Of a stretch of 64,000 bases of DNA, positions 29,051 through 38,836 are shown piece by piece; position 1 is the first letter of the stretch, and each line of letters starts with the position of its first letter. Source of the stretch: Planctomyces sp. SH-PL62 (GTDB lineage Bacteria > Planctomycetota > Planctomycetia > Planctomycetales > Planctomycetaceae). The stretch covers positions 62,001 through 126,000 of the forward strand of contig CAMDPX010000001.1 in the NCBI GenBank assembly GCA_945905295.1, given 5' to 3'. A program made the position numbers and the translations under genes. Under the pieces are notes generated by a model. The model saw nothing but the letters and a program-made list of their open reading frames with translations. It ran no database searches and was not told where the DNA came from.

Positions 29051-29824
29051 ATGTCGGTCGGTGATTACATTCGCGATTCGCAAATCTGGAAGAGCGTCTT
29101 CCGGCATCCGGCTCCATACGACCGCCGCAATCGCGTCGTCGTCATGCTGACCAACTTCTTTCTGCACCTCCATCCGGTGTCGATCAAGCAGCAGGGCATC
29201 GCCCTGTCTTACACCTGGTGCATGGGCGGGATCACGTTCTTCCTGTTTCTGGTTGAAACCATCACCGGCGTGCTGTTGATGTTCTATTACCGGCCAACGC
29301 TGGAATGGGCCTTCAACGACATCCTGGCTCTCCGCGACGTGACGACGTTGGGCATCATGCGAGAGATTCATCGCTGGGGCGCTCACGCGATGGTGATCAC
29401 CGTCTGGTTGCACATGTATCGCGTCTTTTTGACTGGCAGTTACAAGCCGCCTCGTGAATTCAATTGGGTGGTCGGCGTGATCTTGTTGAAGCTGACGCTG
29501 CTGTTGTCGTTCACCGGCTACCTGCTGCCGTGGGATCAGTTGGCGATCTGGGCCATCACAGTCGGTTCCAATATGGCTCGCGCGACGCCGGTGCTGGGGC
29601 ATGAAGGCCCCGGTTTTCAATTCTTGAATTTGGGCGGCTACGACCTCATCACCAATGCCAGCGATGCTCGCTTCTTGTTGTTGGGTAGTCGCTTCGTGGG
29701 TGAAGAGACGCTGAACCGCTTCTACATCTTGCACTGTGTTGCGATTCCGTTGGCGGTGTCTGGTTTGATTGCCATTCACTTCTGGCGCGTGCGCAAAGAC
29801 GGCGGGATTAGTCAGCCGCTGTAG
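29051..29824 (+). CDS. Cytochrome b N-terminal subunit (PetB-like)
   Basis: REIHRWGAHAMVITVWLHMYRVFLTGSYK...GYLLPWDQLAIWA...RFYILHCVAIPL. Confidence 0.95.
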   Translation: MSVGDYIRDSQIWKSVFRHPAPYDRRNRVVVMLTNFFLHLHPVSIKQQGIALSYTWCMGGITFFLFLVETITGVLLMFYYRPTLEWAFNDILALRDVTTLGIMREIHRWGAHAMVITVWLHMYRVFLTGSYKPPREFNWVVGVILLKLTLLLSFTGYLLPWDQLAIWAITVGSNMARATPVLGHEGPGFQFLNLGGYDLITNASDARFLLLGSRFVGEETLNRFYILHCVAIPLAVSGLIAIHFWRVRKDGGISQPL

Positions 29825-29847
29825 GATTTCGGAGCACAGGAATTTCG

Positions 29848-31260
29848 ATGAACTCTCTGCCGCTGATCACTTCCTGGTTGAGCTTGGGGTCGCTTGAGCC
29901 ACATCCCAATGTCACGCCGAGCGTGATATTCGGGTTGAGCTGGCTGTATTTCATTCTGTTCTTGATGAACGTGGCTTGGACGTGGCGATCTTTCAAAAAA
30001 GGTCACCACATCGACATGCCGGCCTTTGCGGGCGGCGGGCATATTCCGACGGCAGCGGTCTGGGCGGTTTACTCGACCGTGTTGATGCTCGTCAGCGTGA
30101 TTCACTTCAGTTGCTCGAGCAGTCCGGAATCGTTTTGGCTGATCATGCCCGACTTCGCGAAGACGGCAGTCGATGCCGTGGTCGCGGATGCTCGGTACTT
30201 CTTTGCGGCGACCTCGATCGGCTTCGTGCTGATGCTGTTGTTCCGCGAATGGCTCGCTCGGCCGAACGTTGGTTGGGCGTTGCTGAATCTGTCGCTGCTG
30301 TTTCTGACAATCAGTATGACCGACTGGGATTTCCGGCAGATCGTCGGCAAGCCCGACAACGTGCCGATCGTCGCCATGTTGTTCATCGTCGGCTTCTTTA
30401 CTTGGGTGTTCTTTTACCGAGCCAACGAAAACGATCGTCGCGCCGCTCAGGGGTTGCCACCGGTTGAGTCGGTGAACAACGAAAAAGTGCTGACGTGGCC
30501 GGATCTTGTTTATACCGAGATGATCTGCATGATCGCGGCGACCGCGCTGCTCGTGCTGTGGGGCATCGCGCTGCAAGCACCCTTGGAGGAACCTGCCTCG
30601 GCAGTGAAGACGCCGAATCCCTCGAAGGCTCCGTGGTACTTCCTCGGCTTGCAGGAAATGCTGGTTTACTACGATCCTTGGTTGGCCGGTGTGGTGTTTC
30701 CGAGCGTGATTCTCGGCGGGATGATGGCCATCCCGTACATCGACTTCAACAAGCTCGGCAACGGCTACTACACATTCAATGAGCGCAAGTTCGCGATCAC
30801 GACTTTCATGTTCGGCTTCCTGCCATTGTGGGTCGGCATGATCATCCTGGGAACGTTTTTGCGGGGCCCGAACTGGAACGTGTTCGGGATCTATGAATTC
30901 TGGGACGTCCACAAGCTTGAGGCTCTGAACAACGTCAACCTCTCTGAGTACTTCTGGTATGGCTTGGGTAAGCCATTGCCGATGGCTCCCGCAGGTTCTG
31001 ACTTTTGGAAACAAGCTCCGTACATCCTGCTCCGCGAAGCGCCGGGGTTTCTGGCGATTGGGTTCTATCTCGCGGCGTTGCCCGGCCTGATGGCCGGAAC
31101 GATCTTCAAGAAGTTTTTCATCCGCATGGGCTTCGTGCGGTACATGGTGTTCTCGAACTTGGTGCTGATGATGGCGGCCCTGCCTTTGAAGATGGTGCTT
31201 CGCTGGGCTGTCAACTTGAAATACTTCATCGCGATCCCGGAGTGGTTCTTTAACGTCTGA
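29848..31260 (+). CDS. Cytochrome b C-terminal (PetD-like) subunit with extra N-terminal TM region
   Basis: PNPSKAPWYFLGLQEMLVYYDPWLAGVVFPSVILGG preceded by several hydrophobic helices. Confidence 0.9.
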   Translation: MNSLPLITSWLSLGSLEPHPNVTPSVIFGLSWLYFILFLMNVAWTWRSFKKGHHIDMPAFAGGGHIPTAAVWAVYSTVLMLVSVIHFSCSSSPESFWLIMPDFAKTAVDAVVADARYFFAATSIGFVLMLLFREWLARPNVGWALLNLSLLFLTISMTDWDFRQIVGKPDNVPIVAMLFIVGFFTWVFFYRANENDRRAAQGLPPVESVNNEKVLTWPDLVYTEMICMIAATALLVLWGIALQAPLEEPASAVKTPNPSKAPWYFLGLQEMLVYYDPWLAGVVFPSVILGGMMAIPYIDFNKLGNGYYTFNERKFAITTFMFGFLPLWVGMIILGTFLRGPNWNVFGIYEFWDVHKLEALNNVNLSEYFWYGLGKPLPMAPAGSDFWKQAPYILLREAPGFLAIGFYLAALPGLMAGTIFKKFFIRMGFVRYMVFSNLVLMMAALPLKMVLRWAVNLKYFIAIPEWFFNV

Positions 31261-31263
31261 CCC

Positions 31264-31328
31264 GTGGCGCACGCGGTTCGCGTGTGTCGACTTTTGAGGA
31301 TGAATCGCACGCGAGCCGCGTGCGCCAC
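31264..31328. repeat. BIME-like element between cytochrome genes
   Basis: GTGGCGCACGCGGTTCGCGTGTG ... CGCACGCGAGCCGCGTGCGCCAC. Confidence 0.9.
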
Positions 31329-31332
31329 AAAC

Positions 31333-34300
31333 ATGCCAGCGACCGAAGACTATCTACGTCCGCTTCCTAAGATGCACCGGTGGTTTGCCGTCAGCATGAT
31401 CGTGCTGTTTCTGGCAACGCTGCTGATGATGTACTTCGACCACCATGACGAGTGGCGAGGGTATCAGCATCAATTCTTCAAGCTGCAAGCGGCGAAGATT
31501 GTCGCCGAAGAGAACGCCAAGAAGGCGCAACTCGCCGGAGTCTCCGTTGGCCTGAAATCGGCAAAGCTGGAGGCAGCCTACGCAACGAAGCTCAAGGAGC
31601 TTCAAGACGCCAAGACGCAAACGCAGAAAGACCTTAATCAAGCCGTCAAAGATCTGGCCGATCAAGAAGAGAATATTAAGAAGCTCGACAACGAGTTTGC
31701 CATGCAGATGCGAAGGGTCCGCGAGAAACGGGCTTTCCGTGACGTGGCCCGTGCCAATTTTGATTTGGGTGTCCGAGATAGTGTTCCTGAAGTGAAGCAT
31801 CAGGAGTTGTTGGCGGAATTTAATTCTAAGCAGGGCGAAGTGCTCGGGCTCGAAGCGGAATTGGACCAGCGCGACGCCACCCGCAATCAAGCGGTGGCTT
31901 CGCTCAAAGCCAAGACCAAAGATCGCGATCTCGCCGTCGCCGCTATCAAGGCGTTTGAAGCGGACATCCTGCGACTGGAAACTGCGAAGGACAAGATTGA
32001 TCCGTCCTTGGATCACTTCGTTAAGCACATTAAGCGGGCCATCATGGAGTGGCCGATCATCGATGGCTTCAACTCGCACATTAAGATCAAGCAGGATTGG
32101 CTGCCGGATATGAAGATCACGCTCGGCATGGCCAAGACTGCGCGGTTTGATCGCTGCCGGACGTGCCACCTGGCGATCGACATGGTCGGGCCGGGCGATG
32201 TGCCCGACTACCCGCATGGCGACGGCAAGAATGGAACTTACCAGCATCCGTTCTCGACGCATCCGCGGCCGGACGTCTATTTGACAGCGGCCAGTCCGCA
32301 TCCGCTGAACGACTTTGGTTGCACCTCCTGTCACGACGGGCAAGGTTCGGGAACCAGTTTTCAGAATGCGTCGCACACGCCCAATGATCCGCATCAGGCA
32401 CATGAATGGGAGCACGAATTCAAGTGGTTCAACAACCACTTCTGGGAATACCCGATGCAGCCAGCTCGGCTGCGTGAAGCGGCCTGCTTGAAGTGCCATC
32501 ATTCTGTCGTTGAGTTGGGTCAGAACACGAAGTTCGGTGCGACCGCTCCCAAGGCCTATCAAGGCTGGCAGCTCATCAAGAAGTACGGCTGCTTTGGTTG
32601 CCACGAGATCAATGGTTTCGACGCTGGCAAACCAGTTGGTCCGGATCTGCGGCTGGAACCGTCGCCCGAAGAAGCTAAGAAAATAGCCGATGACCCGAAG
32701 GCGGTCGCCGGCCTCGAACGCAAAGTAGGTCCGAGCTTGCTGCACATCGCCAGCAAGACCACTCGCGAGTGGCTGACACATTGGACGGAAGAGCCGAAAC
32801 GCTTCCGCCCGACAACCACCATGCCGCAGTTCTTCCACCTGACTAACAACAACGGCCACGACGGTGATACGGAAGGCCCGAAGTTCACGAGAGTGGAACT
32901 CGCTGCCATTGCCCATTACTTGTTCGACTACTCGGAGAAACTTGAGACTCTCGTACCGGATTCCGATGTTGAGCCAGCCGACAAAGATCGCGGTGAAACA
33001 TACTTCGCTCAGAAGGGCTGTCTGGCATGTCACAGCCATGATGCGGATCGGTTCAAGGGTTCGAAAGCGGAATTCGGTCCCAACCTGTCCAAGGTGGCCG
33101 CGAAGATTAAGCCGGGCAAAGAAGGCTTTAGCTGGCTCTATACCTGGATTCGCGATCCAGAACGTCATCACCAACGGACGCGCATGCCGAACTTGTTCCT
33201 GCAAAAGGAAAAGATCAAGAAGAATGACGTGGAAGCGCTCGTAGATCCGGCGGCGGACATCGCGGCTTATCTCTTGAGCGCCGGGCCGCAGAAGTACGAT
33301 GCGATCGAAGCCACGGATGAAGAAGTGAATGAGTTGGTCGAGAAGCTGTTGTGGCGACGCAAGACGATCACTCCCGCTCAGGCCAAAGATGTGATGTCGA
33401 CTCGCAAGTACCCGATCCCCCGTGAAAACGTGAAGGGGGACGAAATCGAGTTGGTACCTGAGAAGCCCGATGCCGAGATGAATGATGAAGAGTGGAAAAA
33501 GCGGAAGATGAATTACCTCGGGCGAGTCACCATCTCGCGCTATGGCTGCTACGGCTGCCACGAGATCAAGAACTTCGAGAAGTCTCGCCCAATTGGTACT
33601 GCCTTGCAGGACTGGGGTCTCAAAGATCCCTCACGATTGGCTCCGGAGCACATTGAGGAATACCTGCATCATCACGGAGAACCGGATGGGAGTTCGACCA
33701 GGGATCGGGTCGCGGCGGCGATCCAGAACGCAACCACGGGCGATAACGACAGCGAAGAAGAGAAGGATCGTGAACTCGGTGCGGCGTTCTTCTACGAGAG
33801 CTTGTTGCATCACGGTCGGCCTGGCTTCCTTTGGCAGAAGCTCCGCGATCCACGCAGCTATGACTACGAAAAGACGTCGACCAAGTTCTATGACGAACGG
33901 TTGAGGATGCCGAAGTTCCCGCTCAACGAGCAGGAGATCGAAGCGATTTCGACGTTCGTGCTGGGCCTCGTCGCTCGGCCGCCCGCCGAAAAATATGTGT
34001 ACCGGCCGAAGGGAGCGGAACTCGCCAAGGTCGAAGGGGAGAAGTTGCTGCAGAAATTCAATTGCACCGGCTGTCACCTGATCGAGCTGCCTGAGGTTGC
34101 CTTTGGGATCAATGTCATTAAGGACAATGAGACCAGTCCGCCGCGTCCCGATTTCGATGCCACCGAGTTGGCGGCGACCGATCATCCGTTGGCAGTCGAG
34201 TGGCTGATGAAGCTCAAGCCTGCTCGAAACGGGTTAACCACGGCAGTTCATACGGTGAAGCGCGGCGATGCCGAAGAGCATTTGCCGGTGGTGAAATTCC

Positions 34301-35220
34301 GAGGGATGATCAATTCTCGTCCCGATCCGAAAGCCGACATTGAAGAGCAAGACTACGGATACAAGCTTTGGGAACCGTTGAGCGTCGATGGCAAAGTGAA
34401 ATTCCCCGGCTCAACAATTTCTTTCAATGCAACTCAGTTGGTCTCGGCGAAACCATCGCGAGGCGGTGCGTTCGCTGAATGGCTCTCTGATGAACTGCTA
34501 CGAACGAAACAAGAAGAGAGTCGGGATCGTGCCTGGCAAGATGCTCCTCCGCCGCTGTATCTCGAAGGGCTCAAGGTTCAGACTCCCTGGCTGTATTCGT
34601 TCCTGAAGAACCCGTACCAGATTCGTCATACGACTGTATTGCGGATGCCTAAGTTCAACATGACGGACGCGGAAGCTCAGGCGTTGGCGAACTACTTCGC
34701 GGCGTATGACGGTGCTCCGTTCCCGTATCAGGACATCCCGCAGCGCCAGCCCGCGTACATTTCAGACATGAACACGAAGTATCACGAGAAGTACCCCGAT
34801 AATAAGGGAACGTACTTGCAAGAGTCGTGGCGGGCGGCGGGAGTCCGGTTATGCGCCGGCTGCCATGAGTTCGGCGGGCGGGAATACAAATCGCTCGATC
34901 CCAAGAAGGACATTCGCGGACCTAACTTGGATCACGTTCAAAATCGTTTGCGTCCGGATTGGGTGACGCTGTGGTTGCTCAAACCGAGTTTCATCACGCC
35001 GCACACGTCGATGCCGGTGAATTTCCCACCGAATCAAACGCAGTTCGAGACGATCTTGGGGGGCAACGCGACAGATCAGACGATCGCAGTCCGCGATGCG
35101 TTGTTTAACTACGCTCGATTGATGGAGCGTGAAGGGAAGTTGCCCGAAGCGCAGGCGGCGGCTCCGGCTGAGGAAGCGAAGCCCGGCGAAGCCAAGTCCG
35201 GTGACGGAGGTGCCCAATGA
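31333..35220 (+). CDS. Octahaem cytochrome c, membrane-anchored with N-terminal coiled coil
   Basis: Eight CXXCH motifs: CRTCH, CTSCH, CLKCH, CFGCH, CLACH, CYGCH, CTGCH, CAGCH; TM segment WFAVSMIVLFLATLLMMYF; start ATG 31333, not 31264. Confidence 0.93.
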   Translation: MPATEDYLRPLPKMHRWFAVSMIVLFLATLLMMYFDHHDEWRGYQHQFFKLQAAKIVAEENAKKAQLAGVSVGLKSAKLEAAYATKLKELQDAKTQTQKDLNQAVKDLADQEENIKKLDNEFAMQMRRVREKRAFRDVARANFDLGVRDSVPEVKHQELLAEFNSKQGEVLGLEAELDQRDATRNQAVASLKAKTKDRDLAVAAIKAFEADILRLETAKDKIDPSLDHFVKHIKRAIMEWPIIDGFNSHIKIKQDWLPDMKITLGMAKTARFDRCRTCHLAIDMVGPGDVPDYPHGDGKNGTYQHPFSTHPRPDVYLTAASPHPLNDFGCTSCHDGQGSGTSFQNASHTPNDPHQAHEWEHEFKWFNNHFWEYPMQPARLREAACLKCHHSVVELGQNTKFGATAPKAYQGWQLIKKYGCFGCHEINGFDAGKPVGPDLRLEPSPEEAKKIADDPKAVAGLERKVGPSLLHIASKTTREWLTHWTEEPKRFRPTTTMPQFFHLTNNNGHDGDTEGPKFTRVELAAIAHYLFDYSEKLETLVPDSDVEPADKDRGETYFAQKGCLACHSHDADRFKGSKAEFGPNLSKVAAKIKPGKEGFSWLYTWIRDPERHHQRTRMPNLFLQKEKIKKNDVEALVDPAADIAAYLLSAGPQKYDAIEATDEEVNELVEKLLWRRKTITPAQAKDVMSTRKYPIPRENVKGDEIELVPEKPDAEMNDEEWKKRKMNYLGRVTISRYGCYGCHEIKNFEKSRPIGTALQDWGLKDPSRLAPEHIEEYLHHHGEPDGSSTRDRVAAAIQNATTGDNDSEEEKDRELGAAFFYESLLHHGRPGFLWQKLRDPRSYDYEKTSTKFYDERLRMPKFPLNEQEIEAISTFVLGLVARPPAEKYVYRPKGAELAKVEGEKLLQKFNCTGCHLIELPEVAFGINVIKDNETSPPRPDFDATELAATDHPLAVEWLMKLKPARNGLTTAVHTVKRGDAEEHLPVVKFRGMINSRPDPKADIEEQDYGYKLWEPLSVDGKVKFPGSTISFNATQLVSAKPSRGGAFAEWLSDELLRTKQEESRDRAWQDAPPPLYLEGLKVQTPWLYSFLKNPYQIRHTTVLRMPKFNMTDAEAQALANYFAAYDGAPFPYQDIPQRQPAYISDMNTKYHEKYPDNKGTYLQESWRAAGVRLCAGCHEFGGREYKSLDPKKDIRGPNLDHVQNRLRPDWVTLWLLKPSFITPHTSMPVNFPPNQTQFETILGGNATDQTIAVRDALFNYARLMEREGKLPEAQAAAPAEEAKPGEAKSGDGGAQ

Positions 35221-36119
35221 TGACACGATTTTGTCTAACGAAAATCCGAGCTTCGGCAATCCTGTGGAGTTTGCCTCTGGCCGGGTTGAGCCTCTGTGGC
35301 CTCTCTGGTTGTGGCAAACTGGAAACCGGAGCTCACGCCGAGCCTTCCGTGCGAATCAAACTGGCCGAAGCACCGAGCGTTCCCAAGGATCCTGGTACGA
35401 CGGCCGAAGCCGTGCCTGTCGCCAGCAGCGGCGCGCCGGGAGGATTTTTCGGTCGAGTCATTTTCAAGGGGGCGGTGCCCTCTCCGAAGGTGATGTATGA
35501 AAAGGGAAAGGCTCCTAAGGAATCAGATGTCTGTTCGGCGTCTGGGAACATCATGGTCGAGGACTTGGTGATCGGAGCCGATGGCGGCATCGCCAACGTC
35601 TTTATCTACCTCGACAAAGTTCCCAAGGGATACAAGGCGACTCCGCCGACTGATCCGATCAAGTTTGACCAGAAGAATTGCACCTTCCTGACTCATGCGT
35701 TGATTTGTCAGGTCGGTCAACCGGTGCAGATCATCAATGACGATGACGTGCCGCATAACACCAAGAACTTCCCGCTGAAGAACGATCAAATCAGCCCCAC
35801 GATCGGCAAGAAGGATCGGGTCGGCTCGACGGTCGTTTACAAGAAGGCGGAGAACAAGCCCATCGGCGTGAAGTGCGACTTCCATGCTTGGATGAGCGCC
35901 TATCACTTGCCGATCGATCATCCGTTCGGTGCAGTCACCGATAAAGACGGCAACTTCAAGATCGAAAATCTGCCGGCCGGCGATCACGTCTTCAAGATTT
36001 GGCACGAGAAGGCGGAAGGCGGCAAGGGCGGATATCTGGAGAGCAAGTACAAGGTCACCGTGAAGGGCGAAATGAAGTCAGTCGACATCCCCGAGGATGC
36101 CGCGAAGTTTGGTTTGTAG
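35217..36119 (+). CDS. Lipoprotein with cupredoxin-like fold, possible type-1 Cu site
   Basis: Lipobox-like LCGLSGCGK; VPHN and CDFHAWM give H, C, H, M in type-1 copper order; overlaps the preceding stop (ATGA). Confidence 0.8.
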   Translation: MMTRFCLTKIRASAILWSLPLAGLSLCGLSGCGKLETGAHAEPSVRIKLAEAPSVPKDPGTTAEAVPVASSGAPGGFFGRVIFKGAVPSPKVMYEKGKAPKESDVCSASGNIMVEDLVIGADGGIANVFIYLDKVPKGYKATPPTDPIKFDQKNCTFLTHALICQVGQPVQIINDDDVPHNTKNFPLKNDQISPTIGKKDRVGSTVVYKKAENKPIGVKCDFHAWMSAYHLPIDHPFGAVTDKDGNFKIENLPAGDHVFKIWHEKAEGGKGGYLESKYKVTVKGEMKSVDIPEDAAKFGL

Positions 36120-36123
36120 TGAG

Positions 36124-36169
36124 GTACGACGGGCATTCTTGCCCGTCGCGGATTGGGCAAGTGCGTCCA
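36124..36169. repeat. Degenerate GACGGGC REP-like pair
   Basis: GTACGACGGGCATTCTTGCCCGTCG then GATTGGGCAAGTGCGTCC; related to elements at 54943 and 59515. Confidence 0.7.
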
Positions 36170-36197
36170 ACCTGCGTTGAACCCGGAGGATGTTTCC

Positions 36198-37802
36198 GTG
36201 AGCGTGCGTTGGCAATCGTTGATCGTCGGGCTGGCCTGCGCGTTGGCGGGGTGTGGCGGCGATGGGTCGCAGATGCGATTCGTCGAGAACTCCACACTTG
36301 CCAAGCCGGTTCATCGGAAGGCTCGCGTTGTCGTCACGAAACAATTGGAAGAACACTTCGGAACTCCGCTCAATAGCGTCGCATGGCTCAAGCTGCCGGT
36401 GAAGTACGGCCGGGCCGAAGGCAAGGTCACGGCGATCGAAGATCAGACCGTCACCGTGGAGCTCAATGCCGAGTCGGCCGACCTGACGGGCTTCGATGCC
36501 GCCGACTTTGCGGGAACCGAATTGCTGCTGACCTCCGGAGCGAACCAAGGGAAGACGGTCACACTGGTCACTTTCGACGGTAAGAAGAAGACGTTTGAGA
36601 TGGCCGCTTCGGACGTCGTTCCGGCGGTCAACGATCAATTTGTGGCGGGTGGCAATGTCTTGAGGCACGGGCGCAAGCTGTATGCTCGGCACTGCCAGCA
36701 CTGTCACGGAATCAGCGGGGATGGCGATGGCCCCACCGCGAAGTATCTGAATCCCCGCCCGCGCGACTATCGGCAAGGGAAATTCAAATTCACCTCGACA
36801 GCCGGTCCGGCTGGCAAGGCGACTCGCGATGATTTGCGGCGCATCGTTGGCCAAGGGATTCCTGGAACCTACATGCCGGCATTTGTGCCGATGCTCAAAG
36901 ATGGCGAGATGACGGCGATCATCGAGTACGTCCGCTGGTTGGCTTTACGCGGTGAAGTGGAGTGGCAACTACTCGGACAGTTCAAGGAAGACTACGCCGC
37001 GGACCGCGCGAAGAAGGAAGCCAAAGAGCCCGTTGATCAAGCGAAGTCGGCTGTCGATCAAGCTAAGTTGGCGATCAAGGAAATCGACGAGACCATCAAG
37101 GCCAACACCGATGAAAGCAAGAAGGCGGAACTCGACGGGTCAAAGAAAGAGGCCAAGGCGGCACTGGCCGCAGCCGAAAAGGAACTCGATAAAGCCAAAA
37201 GCCAAATGAGCGCCAAGGAAACTGAGGCCGAGAAGCAACTCGACACCCAATTGAAGGAATTTGAAAAGGCGGGCTTGGCGGAACTTTTGGAAGAAGTCAC
37301 CGGCGACTTGGCCGACAAGTGGAACGCGGTCGAGGAAGAGGGAGCATTGATCATCCCGGAAATGGCTCGCGTTCCTGATTCGGCCGAATCCCGGAAGAAT
37401 GGAAAGGAACTCTTCTTCGGTAAAGTGGCGAACTGCGTGAACTGTCACGGCTTGGCAGGTAAAGGGAACGGAGCTCAGACCGAGGAAGTTGGAAAGAACT
37501 TGCGAACCGGCGAACTCTATCCGGCTCCAGGTCTGTATGACGATTGGGATCAGCCGATCAAGCCGCGCGATTTGACTCGCGGAATCTATCGTGGTGGTCG
37601 CCGGCCAATTGACCTTTATCGGCGGCTCACACAGGGGATCAAGGGGACGCCAATGCCTGGCGCTCCTAAGACCCTCAAGCCGGAACAAATCTGGGACCTA
37701 GTGAATTACGTGCTGTCGATTCCGTTCGATCCGTCGACTCCGAAAGCCGCCCCGGCTCACAGTGTCGTGGGGCAGTCGGGCGAAAAAGGACACGCGAACT
37801 AA
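36198..37802 (+). CDS. Dihaem cytochrome c lipoprotein with internal coiled coil
   Basis: CQHCH and CVNCH; lipobox-like ACALAGCGG; GTG start with GGAGGA upstream. Confidence 0.88.
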   Translation: MSVRWQSLIVGLACALAGCGGDGSQMRFVENSTLAKPVHRKARVVVTKQLEEHFGTPLNSVAWLKLPVKYGRAEGKVTAIEDQTVTVELNAESADLTGFDAADFAGTELLLTSGANQGKTVTLVTFDGKKKTFEMAASDVVPAVNDQFVAGGNVLRHGRKLYARHCQHCHGISGDGDGPTAKYLNPRPRDYRQGKFKFTSTAGPAGKATRDDLRRIVGQGIPGTYMPAFVPMLKDGEMTAIIEYVRWLALRGEVEWQLLGQFKEDYAADRAKKEAKEPVDQAKSAVDQAKLAIKEIDETIKANTDESKKAELDGSKKEAKAALAAAEKELDKAKSQMSAKETEAEKQLDTQLKEFEKAGLAELLEEVTGDLADKWNAVEEEGALIIPEMARVPDSAESRKNGKELFFGKVANCVNCHGLAGKGNGAQTEEVGKNLRTGELYPAPGLYDDWDQPIKPRDLTRGIYRGGRRPIDLYRRLTQGIKGTPMPGAPKTLKPEQIWDLVNYVLSIPFDPSTPKAAPAHSVVGQSGEKGHAN

Positions 37803-37876
37803 CGAGCATGACTTCGTTCCCTCGCCCCGCGCGGGAACGGGAACACTGACGCTCCGCGTCGTTGGTGGAGAAAGAA

Positions 37877-37930
37877 GTAGACCGCACACTCCGTGGGCGG
37901 AGAGTTCGGCACACGGAGTGTGCCGTCTAC
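37877..37930. repeat. BIME-like element, GTAGAC/CACTCCGTG family
   Basis: GTAGACCGCACACTCCGTGGGCGG ... CGGCACACGGAGTGTGCCGTCTAC. Confidence 0.9.
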
Positions 37931-38011
37931 TTTGAGTGACGCGGAAAGTCGGGGCCGGCGTCTGATCGCCGAACCTGGGACCGAGAATACGAAAGCACTG
38001 GAGTTTCAACC

Positions 38012-38836
38012 GTGCGCAAGTTTTGGTGTGGATTCTTTATCTTCTGGCCGATCGCCGCGGTGGTTTATTCCGCGGTGTCGCCGCAGTTCAATTGGTGGTT
38101 TCCGGGGCCTTCCGTCACCGAACTGGGGCAGCGGATCGACAACTTGTTTTATCTGATTCTGATCATCGTCACGGCGGTGTTCATCGGGACGCAGGTCGCG
38201 TTGGGATATGTCTTGTGGCGCGCGTCGCACAGCAAGGCCGAGCGGGCTTGGTTCACTCACGGTAGCCATAATCTGGAGGTGATCTGGTCGGTGGTGCCCT
38301 CGGTGATCTTGCTGTTCCTCGCGCTGTATCAAATGGATGTGTGGGCGCTGTTCCGCGTGCAATCCTTCTTCCCGAAGGAGGCGCTGAACGCTCCCGTCGC
38401 GGAAGTGACCGCTCGGCAGTTTGAGTGGCGGATTCGCTATCCCGGTTTGGACGAGCATGGAGTCCCGAAAAAGTTGCACCTCAAGCCGCAGCCGGATGAC
38501 CTCTACACCGTCAATGATTTGCATGTCCCGATCGGCCGCCCGGTGATGATCAACCTGCGCAGCGACGACGTGCAGCATTCCTTCTTCCTGCCGCACCTGC
38601 GAATCAAACAGGACGCGGTCCCCGGCCAGATCATCCCGATCTGGTTCAAGCCGGAACGGCAGGGCAACTTCGACCTCGCCTGCGCCGAACTCTGCGGCTG
38701 GGGCCATTACAAGATGCGGGCTCAACTGATCGTGGAACGGGAAGTCGAATTCCAAGCCTATCTCCAGAAGCTGCGAGCCGATCAAAACTACGATGGCCAT
38801 GCGACGCCTAGCGCCGTGGCTAAGAAGGATGAATAA
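38012..38836 (+). CDS. coxB: Cytochrome c oxidase subunit II
   Basis: CuA motif CAELCGWGHYKM, two N-terminal TM helices. Confidence 0.96.
   Translation: MRKFWCGFFIFWPIAAVVYSAVSPQFNWWFPGPSVTELGQRIDNLFYLILIIVTAVFIGTQVALGYVLWRASHSKAERAWFTHGSHNLEVIWSVVPSVILLFLALYQMDVWALFRVQSFFPKEALNAPVAEVTARQFEWRIRYPGLDEHGVPKKLHLKPQPDDLYTVNDLHVPIGRPVMINLRSDDVQHSFFLPHLRIKQDAVPGQIIPIWFKPERQGNFDLACAELCGWGHYKMRAQLIVEREVEFQAYLQKLRADQNYDGHATPSAVAKKDE

Noticed and set aside
29812-31272. 486-aa minus-strand ORF
   Set aside because: Antisense to the PetD-like gene.
31354-33561. 735-aa minus-strand ORF
   Set aside because: Antisense to the octahaem cytochrome gene, which has clear CXXCH motifs.
37838-37862. Hairpin-like CGTTCC...GGGAACG region upstream of the 37877 element
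   Set aside because: Imperfect and without clear partner; may be a degenerate repeat but not supportable alone.
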